Notes under the pieces: model-generated
The model's input: only the letters and a program-made list of their open reading frames with translations
Told to the model about the DNA's origin: nothing
Databases searched by the model: none
Part shown: one piece after another, positions 13,012-25,754 of the stretch
Layout of the letters: every line of letters starts with the position of its first letter
Numbering within the stretch: the stretch's first letter is position 1
Origin: Membranipora membranacea
Lineage: Eukaryota; Bryozoa; Gymnolaemata; Cheilostomatida; Membraniporidae
Reading direction: 5' to 3'
Length of the DNA stretch: 64,000 nt
NCBI GenBank assembly: GCA_914767715.1
Contig: OU612073.1
Location: forward strand, 1,550,001-1,614,000
Translations under genes and position numbers: made by a program

Positions 13012-13076
13012 ACTATATATATATCCATCCCAGGACTGCCTCTTCAAAGTCTGCTTTCTTGAGTTGTGACAAAAAT
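13011..13076 (+). promoter_or_regulatory. Possible SIN1 TATA box and noncoding first exon
   Basis: A TATATATAT run at about 13014-13024 is followed by a canonical splice donor, GTGAGT at 13077, with a matching acceptor (TTGACAG) at 13464-13470 just before the first SIN1 coding exon. This would give a short 5' UTR exon. Only the splice-site pairing supports it. Confidence 0.3.
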
Positions 13077-13490
13077 GTGAGTATAACCTTCAATCCCTCC
13101 CTCTCCTGGACATTCATTTAACACTCCAGCCCCGGTCAAGTTAGTAAGTATTAGCCTAGCTAGGCAGGCAGGTTGAGCCAATGAACTGAGGAGCATTATC
13201 TCATGTCAAAGCCTCATATTTGTTTTGAAAACAATAAAAGGGCTTTCTACTTGAGATAGGACTAAGTATGTCCAAGAGGAAGATATTCCAAGCGAGAGCA
13301 GGTGTTGCTGTCAAAAATGAGCCACTAGTCTGGATTTGATGATTGGTAAATTCTGCTGTCTCCTAAAGGGTTATTTGTGCATTTTAATGGCTATCGGAGG
13401 CCTCTGATTACATCCTAATATAGCCTAATATATTAGAAACATATACAATTATACAAATGTTACACATTGACAGATCTGTTAGATGAGAAG

Positions 13491-16400
13491 ATGAGTACTG
13501 TAGATGATCCTCAGTTTCTGATTCGTCACCTGAGGACTTGCTTTATCACCAGTGATGAGTCAGGTCTTTGTGAGCTGCTCGTAGAACCAGATCTCCTCAG
13601 AGACAACAGAAGGCACAGATCTGGATCTAAACTCAGCAGGTATGAACAGATCAGGCAGTGGAGTCGGGTCGCTCTGGGTGAGGCCTGAATGACTGCAACA
13701 GTCTTAAAGTATTCATTAGACTTCAGGCGTATTTTATACTGTGTTAAATGTAAAATGGTAATCACTTTTTAAAACGTACTACCTAGAAACATATACACAT
13801 ACAATTCACCTTAGCGCACCCCTGTACAAGGTAGGAGCGGGCAAAGTAGGCTAAATGTATGGGGAGCTCACCTCTATCAGCAGCATGGGTAGTTACTAGG
13901 ATTTGAACCAGCAACCCTCAAAATGTATAGCTCGGATCCCAACCACCACGCCATCCTGCCTACCCTGTGATAACTGTGTACTAACTTTTGTACTGAGAGG
14001 CTAGCAGAAAAACTGAGCCATCTCTTACTTCTAAATACTGAAGTGACCATGACGTGACCATTGGTCTCGGTAGCAAAAAATTTTGTGTACCACTGTCTGT
14101 ACGAGGCTACCGGATCAGCAATTTTCATGATATATTTGTAGTAATTCCGGGAGTGAACCAGAGATGGGGGAATCACCAGATATCATCTCTGATATGGACT
14201 ATAGTAAGTGAAGCTGAGCGTAAGATGCTTTACTGTGAACTCATTACAATTTGAAATTGAAATAATTGCAAGGCAGAAAGACTGTTCCAATTGAAGTTGC
14301 GCATGCTTACAACCTCACTAAAATGCGTGTAAAGTATGTACTCAGGCTTACGTAAATACCAAGTACCGGTACAAAAGTTGTCAGTTTCTTTGAAAAGGAA
14401 AACTTGGATTTCGCTGCACATTTAGACTGGGGGTTCTTTCAATTAGAATGATGAACGATGCTTTTAAAGCAAGTAATCACTATCACTTTGCTCAAAGTTA
14501 TCACTCATTCGGTCTTTCAATTAGACAGAATTGTTCCAAACTTGTTTAGTCAGAATGAATATAGTTTCATCAAAGAATGAGCAATTTGGAAACAGAACCC
14601 CCAGCAGATGGCGCTCACTCACTGAGTGAGCGATCTGATAGTGATTTTGGCTTTTATTATTGAAAACCCCTTGGATGACAGATATCAATATTCACAATAT
14701 AGGACAGGGTTGTTGTGATTCTTTGTCAAACATCGTACTCAGAGGGCCTATGTATACATATGTTGTCTGTCTGATGATTTGCTTGATTACTCCCCTAGGT
14801 GGTGGTAGAATGAGGTCACACACTGCTCTGCGTATCGAGAAAATAAAACAAGAAAAGACCAAGAGATCCAAAATCAAGTCTATCAAGTGGAGAGAAAACA
14901 ACTCCTATTCTCACCCGGGTAAGTGTGCTTCAGTTATAAAATATATACCTGAACATAAATCCTCATTATTATTATAAATGTATTATTTCAAAATTTGGTT
15001 GATAAGGGGATCTGCCGCTGAGCGGCAATATCCTCTATATGTTAACCTTTCATCATTAGAACCGGGCTCAGTTGGATGGGTTATGATAATATTAATTAGT
15101 GTCTGAGTGGTGAGTAATATTTTCATTGGAAGGTCAATTCTTGAAAAATGTCACACAAAAAATTGATCTGGCCTGGCCATAAGTTTACTTCACTCTTTAA
15201 ATAAACAGTGTGGGTTCCTATCTCACATTCTTGCGCCCAATGACAGAATTCCTCACTCACCTTCGTTTGTTGTGGTTGGTCTTGTGGTTTTTTGTAACCG
15301 AAGTTTTTAGTAATTAATCAATTTATGAATTTCCATCTTCACCTTTGGAGATGAAAGGTATCTATGGAAAGTAAATCATATTATCATGCGGTGTACCACA
15401 CCCCTGGGCAGCAGTCAATCATAACATGGTGACACACTGTACACATAGAGTAACTTTGTGATACGGTCCAGTCTAAACGAATTTCCTTGTTCTCATTGTT
15501 ATCATAACTTTAACGTAATATCACTGATTCAAGTGTAAGTTTTTTGGCCATTCATCTTATTTAGCTGGTTGTATGGCTGAGCATATTGGTACAGTATCCT
15601 TTGTTTCACATTCCATGAATTGTCATTCCTTTGCTACAACTGCCTTAAGTTGATCAAATTTTGCATGCATTTCTACCTTGCAGTATGTAGAATAGTCATT
15701 TCCTCCGTTTCCATTTCACTCCTCAAAGCATGTATGAATGATATGTCCTACATCATCCAACGCTTTTCCACTGTAGCTAGTACAGGCGCGGCCATTATGC
15801 TAGATAATAAGACTGTGTTTCTGGTATGTGAATTTTTATGGTAGAATAGGGATATCACTATGCACAAATTTTATAAGACAAATATAAGCTAGAATTATAA
15901 ACTACAAGATGCTGGAAAGTCCTATTGCTCAGAAGCTGTGTCACATTTCTCCATGCGCCGCCGTAGTATTACTTTCAATATAAATTAAGATCATAGAAGA
16001 TCAATACTTCAAAACAGTGAAAATTTGAGGTCTCAGAAGCCGATGCTGTATTTTTGTAATATTTAGGCTCACTTAAATTAAGCAACTTTTCCCTTACATT
16101 AAGGTCGAGTACATTAAGGAGTCCTTAGAATGTACTATATATTTAGAGGACTTATATATAAGAATTTCTCTATTTGTTGTAAATAGATGAAGCTACACTA
16201 GATGAGATGTTTAAATGTAAGGAGATAAAGCCCAGAGTGTCTAAGCTCAAGTCCACACTATCAGCCTTACTGGAGCAGAGTAAGACAGCAGATCCTAAAT
16301 CAGCCAACGCCTTCGCTCAGTACAAACAGTATGACGGAGAGGTATGCCAGAAATAGATATAATTAACTTGTGTGGTCAGTTTGACATGGGAACTTATGTA

Positions 16401-19400
16401 CCACATATTATTATATACCAGGTGGTTGTGTAATTTATGTGTGTGAATTTTTGAAAGGCACTATTTACTTTTTTATATCTGAAATTTTACGAATTATTCC
16501 GGCATGCCACGTTCATTGAGTTGTAAAAATATGTGAAAATTCACATTATAGGCCTTAGCGTTAGAAGTGAGTGGGAACTGGTGGAACGAAATTCCCACAA
16601 AGAAATATAGAGGGGGAACGTTGAGAAAACAGTTCCCACTGGATTGTGTGCAATATGTCTCTTTGACCAGATATCAATCATATTATTACATATTCATATT
16701 TCTGCAAATTTTCATGCATAATTTGATATAGAATTGCAATATTTTTCAAAGCGATTCTCGACCAGAAGAGTATAGTACCCACAAAGCAAAAAGTCCACTT
16801 AGACCACTAGGCCTAATTGTAAGACCTGAATTTGATGTGTGATTTTCAATGAAGACACTGACTGCTCTTTACTCCAATATAACTTGTTAAAAAGCTTCAT
16901 ATAATTTTCGTTTAGTTATTCACCATCATCTTACTCATGCATATGTACTTATTTCTATTCATAGACACACACGGGTTCGCCGAATAAAGCCATAGAGATA
17001 TACATGACTATGGAAAAGACAACTTCCAATAAAAGTATTCTCCCAGTTCTGGTGCTAAATACAGCCACAGTACAGCAGACTATAGGATTAGCCTGCTGGA
17101 AATATACCTACCAAAAACGTCAACCAAAACTAGTGTGAGTACAGGGTCAGGTAATGATCAATTTTCAACCCAGGTGAAGATCAATATTCAATATTCAGTA
17201 TTGCTATTTTGATGACAAATCTATATGTACCAGACCCTTGCTCTAAATTTAGACAGATTTAAAATTGATGTTAGCAAATATTGAGATATGACTTACTCTA
17301 TGTAATACCGGTTCACATTTTGTGAAACTTTACTCATTTTTTGCATCTCTGTTCAGGTCCTGGATTAAAAAAACCTCCCGGTTAAATTTTCCATACGTTG
17401 TTGTCTCTGCCCTAAGACTGAAAAATGATGGTACGGGTTAGCATGCTTACTGTCAGTTTGTCTTAAGACCATAGCAAATATGATCGCTCAAATGGATACT
17501 GAAAACAAAAATAAGTTCTCTCCTTGCTCAATTCTAGAGAAGATATGGGCGCTTACTCGCTACACATGACAGAGGATGATGGGGAGATAGATGAGGATTT
17601 CCCAGCTCTTGATAACAAGGTATGTCATGGGTATACTATGCAGTAACAGACAGGTGTACCTATAGTGTTATGACAATTATGTGCACTAAAAGCGATCAGA
17701 ATGAATGCTTGGTTGGTTGTACTCTCAGTTGTATATTCCCGCAAAATATAAATAAATTTTGTATCCAGACTAGGAAATATTATTTGTAATGATCTCTGGA
17801 CATCATGATATTGGGATGGTTGCATTCACTCTCTCAGACACCGATCTTTGGATGCTATCAACCTATTACAGGATAGATATTAGAAATTAGGCAATTAAAA
17901 AACTTCAAAACCTCAAATGTTAGAAAATTTGTAATTGCTTCATCTTTACGAAGCATTGTTGAGTTGAATGTTCAATGTATCCTGCAGTTTCATTGTTGTG
18001 TTCCACTTTTTGATTCTTTATCAGGTTGCATTTTTTAATTGCATTGTTGAATTTCATCATTGAGTTGCATGGCTGTGATGCTTCATTGAGTTGTATCGTT
18101 GAAATGCATTGTTTAAATGCATTGTTGAAATGCATTGTTGAAACGCATTGTTGAAATACATTGTTGAGATTTATGGCAAGTAATATAAAATGGTGTTTTC
18201 CAAAGCAAGTGTTGTTGATTCATTTGTTTCTGGGGGAACAAAACTCCCCAAATGGATTCTTCACTATCAGTATTTGATTTATCAGGTGTTATCTAAGCTA
18301 GATGGGGGTCCACTGCAGGATATGTTTGTATAAGAAATTAGAATTTGGGATTCCAGCGATTTTTAGTTCAGAGACGCTGCATCATTATGTATTACCAGCA
18401 GTACTGTCAACTCTTCTCAGCTCTCTTGGTTTTAGATTCTCTACATTGACAATAACTTTTGCACGTATAATTATTTTATACAGCGTTGATAATATTCTGT
18501 TTTTAGGAGTTGATATCAAAGTTTGGTTTCCCAAAGTTAGCCTTAGTTATGAAGGGAGCACCTGCCTCTAACTCACCTCCTCTACCACCGACTACACGAG
18601 ACAGAGCCATGCTCAGATCTACCAGATCTGTGGACCCTGTAGGCTCTACTAGAGGTTAGTCAGTAGATAACATGTCGGCAATGATACACGAAATTAGGTA
18701 AACAACAGAAACTTTTCCCGGTTTTTTGCAGCTAAATCACTTACTGTTTTTGGAATATACGCGCTATAGACAGTTTTCTGAGCTCTTATTTATGCCTCAA
18801 TTTGGAGTTGTCCTCTCTCCAGTTTGGTACTTTTAACCCACGCCGCATAGGAAAAACCTGCTGAAAGAGGGTTATCTTGAAAACCGATTATGTTAGGATA
18901 AAAATGAGGTTTGATTCAGAATCTGCACCATTGAAAACCCTGGGAGACAGGGTTTCCAAATCATTGGAGGCTTGGAATGTTGATAAATTTTAATTTTAGT
19001 GACGAAACTCACGAAAAATTCTCCAAATTGTCCGCAAAACAGGCAGAAAATGCCATTATTGACTATCCAAATACTAAAATTATTTCCCAAACTATGTCCA
19101 TATGAGTTTTCAATGCTGCAGATTCTGAATCAAAAATAATTTTTATCCTGTTATAAGCGGTCATCAAGATAACCCTCTTTTCAGCACGTTTTTCCTATGC
19201 AGCGTGGGTTAAAAGTACCAAACTGGAGAGAGGACAACTCCGAATTGAGGCCTAAATCGGAGCTCAGAAAACTGTCTATTGGCAGAAATCCTAAATTTCA
19301 ATCTCTATTTTATTTGGTAATAACAATACAACCGAATCTTTTAGTTATATTACTTTCGCTTTTTTGTTTCTTGGATTCCAGCATTTCCTTTTTTTTTGTC

Positions 19401-19855
19401 ATGAAAGTCACAATGAAACCAGTAAGTTTTTGGGTGGAATTTGTGTGTTGCATTTATCTTGCTCATACTCCAACAACAACCCAACATTTGATGTCCCATC
19501 CCTGCCAATATCTTGTCACAGAGTAAGGATATATCCTTACTCTGTGATCTTGTTAACACAACCTATATTAAAGCCATGTTATCAGGAAAAAATTCTCATA
19601 ACATCCATAGTCCATACCAACCTATATTGCCAGAGACAAACAGAACCATAAAAGGAATGAAATACAATATTCTCCATATTGAGCATCTTAGTCGTGGTTA
19701 CAGGCTCAGGTGGAGGTGATGGGGGAGATCAACAGCATCCCGCAGAGAGAAGGACAAGGATGAGAAAAACTACAGCTACGATAGCTCCTGTGTTAGATAA
19801 GAGAACTCAGCTGGTCACAGTGTAAGATTTACATTTCTAACTTATTTTAATCAAT

Positions 19856-19893
<38 letters not shown>

Positions 19894-22782
19894 ATTAGTG
19901 ATAATGAGGGAGCAACAAGCATAGACAATTTTTATCGGTTGTTGCGATAAATGACTGATATGAATCAAAACTCCTCACAGTTCAACTAGAATGAAACTTG
20001 GGTAACAACAAACTTACATAGTTTTTACCTATAGATCAAGTATGATCCAATTTGAGCTGGTCGCGGCTCACCAGTATAATGGGGACGACTGGAATGCGGG
20101 CAAATTGGACCAAACCTTATCTAGTTTACATAGTAGCCTAGTGGTTAGCAAGTTTCTGGAATTCCGCGTAAGATAGATCGAGATCACTGTGGGAATTCCA
20201 GGCTATAATTGCGATGTGAGAATGTAGTAAAGACTCATTTTGTTTTGTATATTACAGACACATTCCAGAGCACGGCTCCTCTAAGCTTCTAGTAGATATC
20301 AACACAACTACAGTCGGGCAGCTACTCAAAATGGTGCTGGAAAGGAGAAATGTAAGACTTAGTCTCCTTACCATTAATCCTAACGGTATAAGTAGTAGGA
20401 AAGAAATGTTGACAACCATTATTTTCTCAACTTTATTTATATGGTTATGACAAAGATTATAGATTTAAATCTAGTCGCAGTCAAATCAAAATCAGTTGTT
20501 ATTATAATAGGCCCTCCGACTCATACCTCACCACGCCAATCGAATATGACAAAGGGCCTTACTTCCTAGCTTAGTTATATCAACACTGAAAAATACAGCA
20601 AATCTCTACTTTCAAGTTTACAAATCTCCACCCATTTTTCACTCTTAAAGACTTATACCTATTCTCCGCCTGTATGGCCTGTGATAATCCTTCGTTACTA
20701 TGTATGTGAAGACATGTTTTGCTAGTTGTGGCTATCAACAGGATCTTTTCGTGTTGTAAATATCATCTCAATTTTTATCTCCCCTCAACTTTTGGAATTT
20801 GGTCAACCAGCTGGCAAGAATTTCAGGGATCTAAAACAGACTTGTACCATTTTGCCTCTATGTATATGTGAACGTTTATGCGTATGTAGATGGGTGCGCT
20901 GACCAATGAGACATTCCAGCTAGGTAATGAGTTTAATCAGAAGTTAGATACAGACATGCTGATAGATGATACACACACAAGAGAGTACTATATGACGAGC
21001 CAGAGGGTACCTGTTGTAGGTAAGTACTGAGGTGTATACTATAGTCATCCAAAATCCAAAATAAAAGGTCTGGGGGAAAAAGAGAAGAAAACATAGTAGG
21101 TTTTTTCTAGGGTTATATATTCTTTTCTTTTGTGGGTGTGACAACTTCCTTTATCTATCACTTGGAGCTGTATACAGCCCTGTGAGCGCTACAACTTGCG
21201 TGATTTTTTGAGGTAAGGATTGTCTTGCGGGCCATTAAGGCTTTATGACCTGTATTGCAATGCAATGTTTGTGGATCTCATATAACAAGCCAAGCCAAAG
21301 TTTTTAGTTTTATCATGGTTGTGTTTTAGCGTGTTCTATTTTCCTGATTCTGTAATCTACAGGGGCGAGGCCGGTAACGATGATAGACAGTACATCTACC
21401 TCAGAGTTATTCCCTGATCAGGAGTCTGACAGTACATCACTAGTACCGTCTCAACCAGCGACCTCTCCGCGACCTAGTGCTGCCTCACGACGCTCGGCTG
21501 TCAACGTGAAAACTTATCCTGTCAATCTCATCACCAAACTATTCTCTAATATTCCCATACAGCTCAGTAAGTAGATATATCAGCTTCATCAATCTTAATG
21601 CCAAACTTGCAACTAACTAAGTTATTCAGCCCATTTGCACTACCACAGACACTGTGCAATGCTATCTCCATATTCTTCAAAGACTAATTAATTACAAGAG
21701 TTGGTTAACACTCGACCATTATCACATGGCTTTATGGAAATATACTGGCTCTAGGAATTTGTGACAGAAATCAAACATATCCTTCAAAAATCCATCTTGG
21801 TGCTGAATCAAACAGTTCAGTGCTCTACACTCAAACTTATTTGCTATTCCTATTTCTTTCAACAGTTTCAGGTTTGATTTTGAGTGACAGACACTGATAA
21901 TAGCTTTATTTGTACATAAGCCATATTAAATATGATTCAAAGAAAGAACACGCCCTCTAATAATGAACTGCTCTATCGTTGCTGTACTTGTACTGAATAC
22001 ACTGTTGTTCTTGTTCTAGTGGTGAGCCCGACAGGACTTGAGATCACTCCTGCTAAGACATCTATAAAGAGTGTATATCTAAATAAGACTATGGAGACGG
22101 ATATCGACGCCGCAGCTCTGTTAGCGTGTGCTGTCACTAAATCCAGATCAAGTGGTGAGAATTAGAGAGCTGTCCTTAAAGCTTGTCTATGTTAGGAAAA
22201 TATAGTGGGCTGGGTGAAGGTTAGAACAATCCATCAAGGGATTCTCACCCAAATGGGAACTTGTAACTTTAACTCAGTCAGAAGATAATCAAAAACGCAC
22301 CAAATGCTATTTTAATACACTTTTATTCGCCTTTAATACCGCTACAACTCAGGTTATTGTACATATTGTCCAGATGAGGTTTGATTAAGATTGATTGAAT
22401 TCCAATAAATATTCACATTGTTTTCAACATCCATAAATCTATATCGCTGAGCCCAAATAAACATACAAGGCAGTTGTTAGTTGAATGAATTTCAATTTCT
22501 GATCGCTGTATTTCAACTTTCCTTTTGTTATGCTGAACCCTTCATTGTAAGTCTAGATCATAATCGATCGGCCTGTTTCTCATTCTAGGAAAAACGCAGT
22601 TCATATTACACTTTAATGCCGGCGAATCACAAGTCAGATTACAGCAGCATATATTTGAGGCTGTAGATCCGTTAGCCAATGAGGTGGTGGCAGCTATAAA
22701 CGAACTGATCGATAAGTTCGGACAACTCCCGCATCCTCCAGGTAAACTACCTAAACAGAGGAGACAATCCTCATTTTACTGA
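13491..22782 (+). CDS. MAPKAP1: SIN1 / MAPKAP1, TORC2 subunit
   Basis: SIN1 is a core TORC2 subunit that recruits substrates such as AKT to TOR kinase at membranes. Coding exons: 13491-13639, 14809-14918, 16187-16341, 16965-17134, 17538-17619, 18507-18654, 19704-19821, 20258-20351, 20890-21019, 21363-21566, 22020-22154, 22589-22782. Phases agree throughout and give 562 residues (human about 522). The N-terminus carries the family segment FITSDESGLCELL. A basic helix (exon 2) matches the human RxER-rich stretch. The CRIM domain spans about 90-240 with the acidic loop TEDDGEIDEDFPALD that contacts substrate. A Ras-binding-like domain lies near 310-385 and a PH domain near 435-545. The start ATG lacks a rival in the alignment, and a 5' UTR exon is likely. 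Introns hold a SINE, MITEs and a foldback. Confidence 0.93.
13886..13965 (-). repeat. tRNA-derived SINE head
   Basis: Read on the minus strand, a tRNA-like body has A-box TGGCGTGGTGG, B-box GGTTCAAATCC and paired acceptor ends GGGTAG/CTACCC. The anticodon region does not fold cleanly. The related 3' body may run on to about 13790. It lies in SIN1 intron 1. A SINE is more likely than a working tRNA gene. Confidence 0.6.
14430..14670 (+). mobile_element. MITE copy A, about 240 bp, TIR GGGGTTCTTTCAATTA
   Basis: The ends GGGTTCTTTCAATTA and ATTGAAAACCCC form inverted repeats. Internal blocks (AACGATGCTT, TATCACTATCAC, GAGTGAGCGATCTG) recur in reverse orientation at 47340-47581, showing a family of two copies here. 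It lies in SIN1 intron 1. I could not define a target duplication. Confidence 0.7.
16570..16640. repeat. 71-bp inverted-repeat element
   Basis: Perfect 11-bp inverted repeats AGTGGGAACTG and CAGTTCCCACT bound a 49-bp interior in a SIN1 intron. There is no clear target duplication, so its nature is open. Confidence 0.5.
17940..18170. repeat. 13-bp minisatellite (TGCATTGTTGAAA)
   Basis: The clean core near 18103-18167 has five copies of a 13-bp unit; more diverged copies extend leftwards to about 17940. A unit of 13 is not a multiple of three, so the open frame across it is not a repeat protein. It lies in a SIN1 intron. Confidence 0.75.
18762..19281. mobile_element. Foldback element, about 176-bp arms
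   Basis: The left arm (about 18762-18937) and right arm (about 19108-19281) are inverted copies with high but imperfect identity. Both contain CAGTTTTCTGAGCTC, GAGTTGTCCTCTCTCCAG and ATTCAGAATCTGCA. The centre of about 170 bp is unique. It lies wholly in a SIN1 intron and could fold into a long hairpin in the pre-mRNA. I found no target duplication. Confidence 0.8.
19510..19553. mobile_element. Short perfect palindrome (30 bp) with 7-bp direct repeats, copy 1
   Basis: The arm CACAGAGTAAGGATA is followed directly by its complement (19517-19546) between perfect ATCTTGT repeats. An identical palindrome at 48443-48472 sits between a different 7-bp repeat, so the sequence moved or was generated by a shared parent. 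Confidence 0.88.
19857..19892. repeat. (TA)n microsatellite
   Basis: A pure TA dinucleotide run of about 17 units in a SIN1 intron. Confidence 0.95.
20038..20119. repeat. 82-bp inverted-repeat element
   Basis: The ends AAGTATGATCCAATTTG and CAAATTGGACCAAACCTT form inverted repeats. The same TTTG(A/G)TCCA ends bound a longer element at about 40321-40527, so this is probably a small MITE family. Confidence 0.55.
20126..20210 (+). repeat. Possible degenerate tRNA-like SINE head
   Basis: An A-box-like TAGCCTAGTGGTTAG is followed by a weak B-box (GATCGAGATC), and CTGGAATTCC/GGAATTCCAG pair across it. It is weaker than the other three tRNA-like heads in this window. Confidence 0.3.
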
Positions 22783-25754
22783 CTGGCTTCGTCTGGTGGA
22801 AATTTACCATAAGCTTTATAAGCACTAACTCTCTGCTTTGTTGCTCAGATACAACTTAGGATTATTCGGTGCTTACAATCAGTAAAATCATATGTTTGTC
22901 ACGCTATTGGATGTTTTGATATTAGATTTGTTCACTCATTTACATTTTAATTTCATCATTTGGTCTCAGGTTTATCCGTTATCCGTTTCCTCTATGTGCG
23001 ATAGTGTATACAAAATTTGTGCATGAAATAATAGTTTTGTAGAACATGCAGGTTTAGGACAGCCATCAGCGTGTTAGAAATTATTCGTTGTTAATTCACT
23101 GATTAACAAAAATGTCCAGCTTACTTGTTGCCAAAGGGCTTTATCGTCATCAGGGAAATTTCAGTACAACCCATAGCTCATTTAGACGGTTCTATGAGAG
23201 GTTGTGGGGCTTCTATCAGCAGTGACCAGTACTTGACTTGGGCTTGATACTGAAGAGTCGTGTACTGGCTGATGCTGATATAGTCGCCACTTTCAGCTAC
23301 TTAGTCCTCATAGCATACTAAAGAGGAAAGCTATTCATGTTATAGTAGTTCATACAGCAGTCACTTTGGTGCTACATTTCAAGAGAATGATTTCTTATAT
23401 CGTAATGTTATGTTTACAGTTTTTGTCTAGTCAATCTCAATGTGGGTATAATGCGTTACATTGTGTGAACCTACAATCCTTCAGCAACCGATAAACTCGA
23501 TTATTACTTGGTGTCAGTTTGTTATCACTGAATCAATTTTTGTACCTTTGCACGTCTTCTATCACCGAGTTGACTAAGAGCTCAAACCTCAGATTGTGTT
23601 GAGTTGGTGGCACCAGCTCTTCACAGTTTGGAGTTTGGGAACTTCTTCCATTGCCAAATAAGGGAATATAGGAGTTGTGTTCACTGTTTGATAAGTTGAA
23701 GAATTCATTATCAATGTTTCAAGGGCTAAATATTCACCGAATACAGAACAGTGGACATAACTCCAAAATTCAACCCCTACCTTGTCTTCCAACAGACTGT
23801 GCCAAATAACTTCTTCATATAATAACTTCTTTGTTGATTTTGTACTTTGCTCTTCCCACCGTTAATTTTGCATTGAGAGTAGCTAGATAATGTTCCAAAT
23901 TGTTATTTGTTAACCATTCCCTTTATAATGCTTTTTTACAAAAAATATATACAGAGAAGCCATTTATCGTTATTTATTGAATGAGATGTGGATGTTACAA
24001 CAGGATATACAGAGGGTTTTTTAAAGACTGATCCAGATCTAATGTTAGAACCATAGTTCTTCATATCCAATTGGTTCATAGTATTATGAGTCTCTTCTAT
24101 GCCACAAATCAGCACATCTCTTATGTATGGGTACTTCCATTTTTACAGTTGTGGGAAACTGATGACAAGAGAAGTGTAGAATTCTGACACCCACATTCCA
24201 GTCTTACCACAGTATTTGCACTTTATTTTCCAGGTTTTTCTCAAAATAAGAGTTTGCTATCTGATCAGGTCAGGAATTGAACAGTACCCGAGCTTTGCCA
24301 AACCTTATCAATATTATAATACTGTACATAATATTAACGGTTCGATGCAATCATGTCTCTATTTGTAGCATGCGCCTTAAACCACCTGATCATAGACGCT
24401 GCTTTACTGTAACTGCTTTCTCTAATTATTTGCTTTACACAGCTTCTAGACTGCACAAATGGACTTCAGTTTCTGAGCAAGAGCCATGTCACTGCTTGCA
24501 AAATATTCAAAAAATTGGTAACAATTTGTATTGTGTTTGTTGCCCAATGGTTGGAAAAAATTCAAAACAGAGTTCCATATGAAAGCTCAGATAACAGGTT
24601 AAAGTGTTTTCCTTCAGTGTTCATTTTCCAATAGGAGGCAACAGTGTGGTACTTTGGGTGCTCTGATGTTGTTGTCCAAGTAATTATATTCTCTACATAA
24701 GAACACACATCACTAGAACGTCTCAAAAGTTGAGGAATTACCAGTACTTTTTGAAAAATTGAGTTATCTTCCAGCCTCATCTAGATGACCAAATTAGATT
24801 TGAAGATTGAAAGTTCAGTAGGGTTTGGGTGAAGGATTTTTGTCAACCAGCTGTATAACTTGACAACATAGGCTAACAAGAGTTGTCTTTTCATGAGCAA
24901 GCAAAGAAATATGTCACATAGCTTGGGTTAAATGAGATGTCCATGTAACTAAAGCTCACAGTACGGTGATGGAATAGGAGTTTGGGTAAATATCTGCAAT
25001 TCTGTTGTGATTTACAATTTTCTATAATAAACAACTTTTTTATCAGCAGCAAATTATTATCACAAGCAATTTTTTTTTCATAGATTCTTTAAATTGATTT
25101 ATTTATTTGTTTCATATTCAGCCTTAGTTACTATTGATGCAATGGTAATTGATTGTTATGCCTTGAATTTAAAGAATATTTTTTCTGTACCTTGTCGTAA
25201 CCTTAGCTTGATATCGTCCAGCACCACAACAGAACGACTAGATATCTGAAAAAGTGCTTTATATCTCAAGCAGTCTGCTAGATATTGCGCAAATGGGACC
25301 CTGGAGCTTTTCACCAAGATTTGACAGAACTTGACACAGTCACTTGCAAAAAGCTGGGACATTATCAAATTGTTTTGTTGAGAATGATTCATAAAGTTAG
25401 TCGAACATTTACTATATCAAAATTTATGTCTGTTACACAAGGAATCACAAGACCCACGCAATTCAATTAAATGAGTCATATTAGAAAAAAAGGTATTCAG
25501 CAAAACTTCCGAACAGTGACTACAAGAAAATAGCACCGCATGTGAGATTCATCCAAACCAAATACACAGCCAGATAGATCGAGTACAATCTATTGAATCA
25601 ACATAATGCAAATATTTTTGCCTCTCTGTACAATGTACTATATATTAATGATTGCGATAATAATATAGTAACATTTATGACCCAAAGCCACTAATTAAAA
25701 AAATAACAATAATAAAAAAAACAATAATAATATAACTTGTGATTCTGAGCTGGT
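22783..25754. other. Intergenic stretch between SIN1 and PYROXD1 (convergent)
   Basis: No gene is recognised. On the minus strand, 24000-24240 reads as a broken protein-like stretch with a CxxC pair (KCKYCGK), and 25156-25392 and 24562-24780 hold further open pieces, but stops and frame changes interrupt them. They may be decayed transposon coding DNA. No splice chain joins them. Confidence 0.35.
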
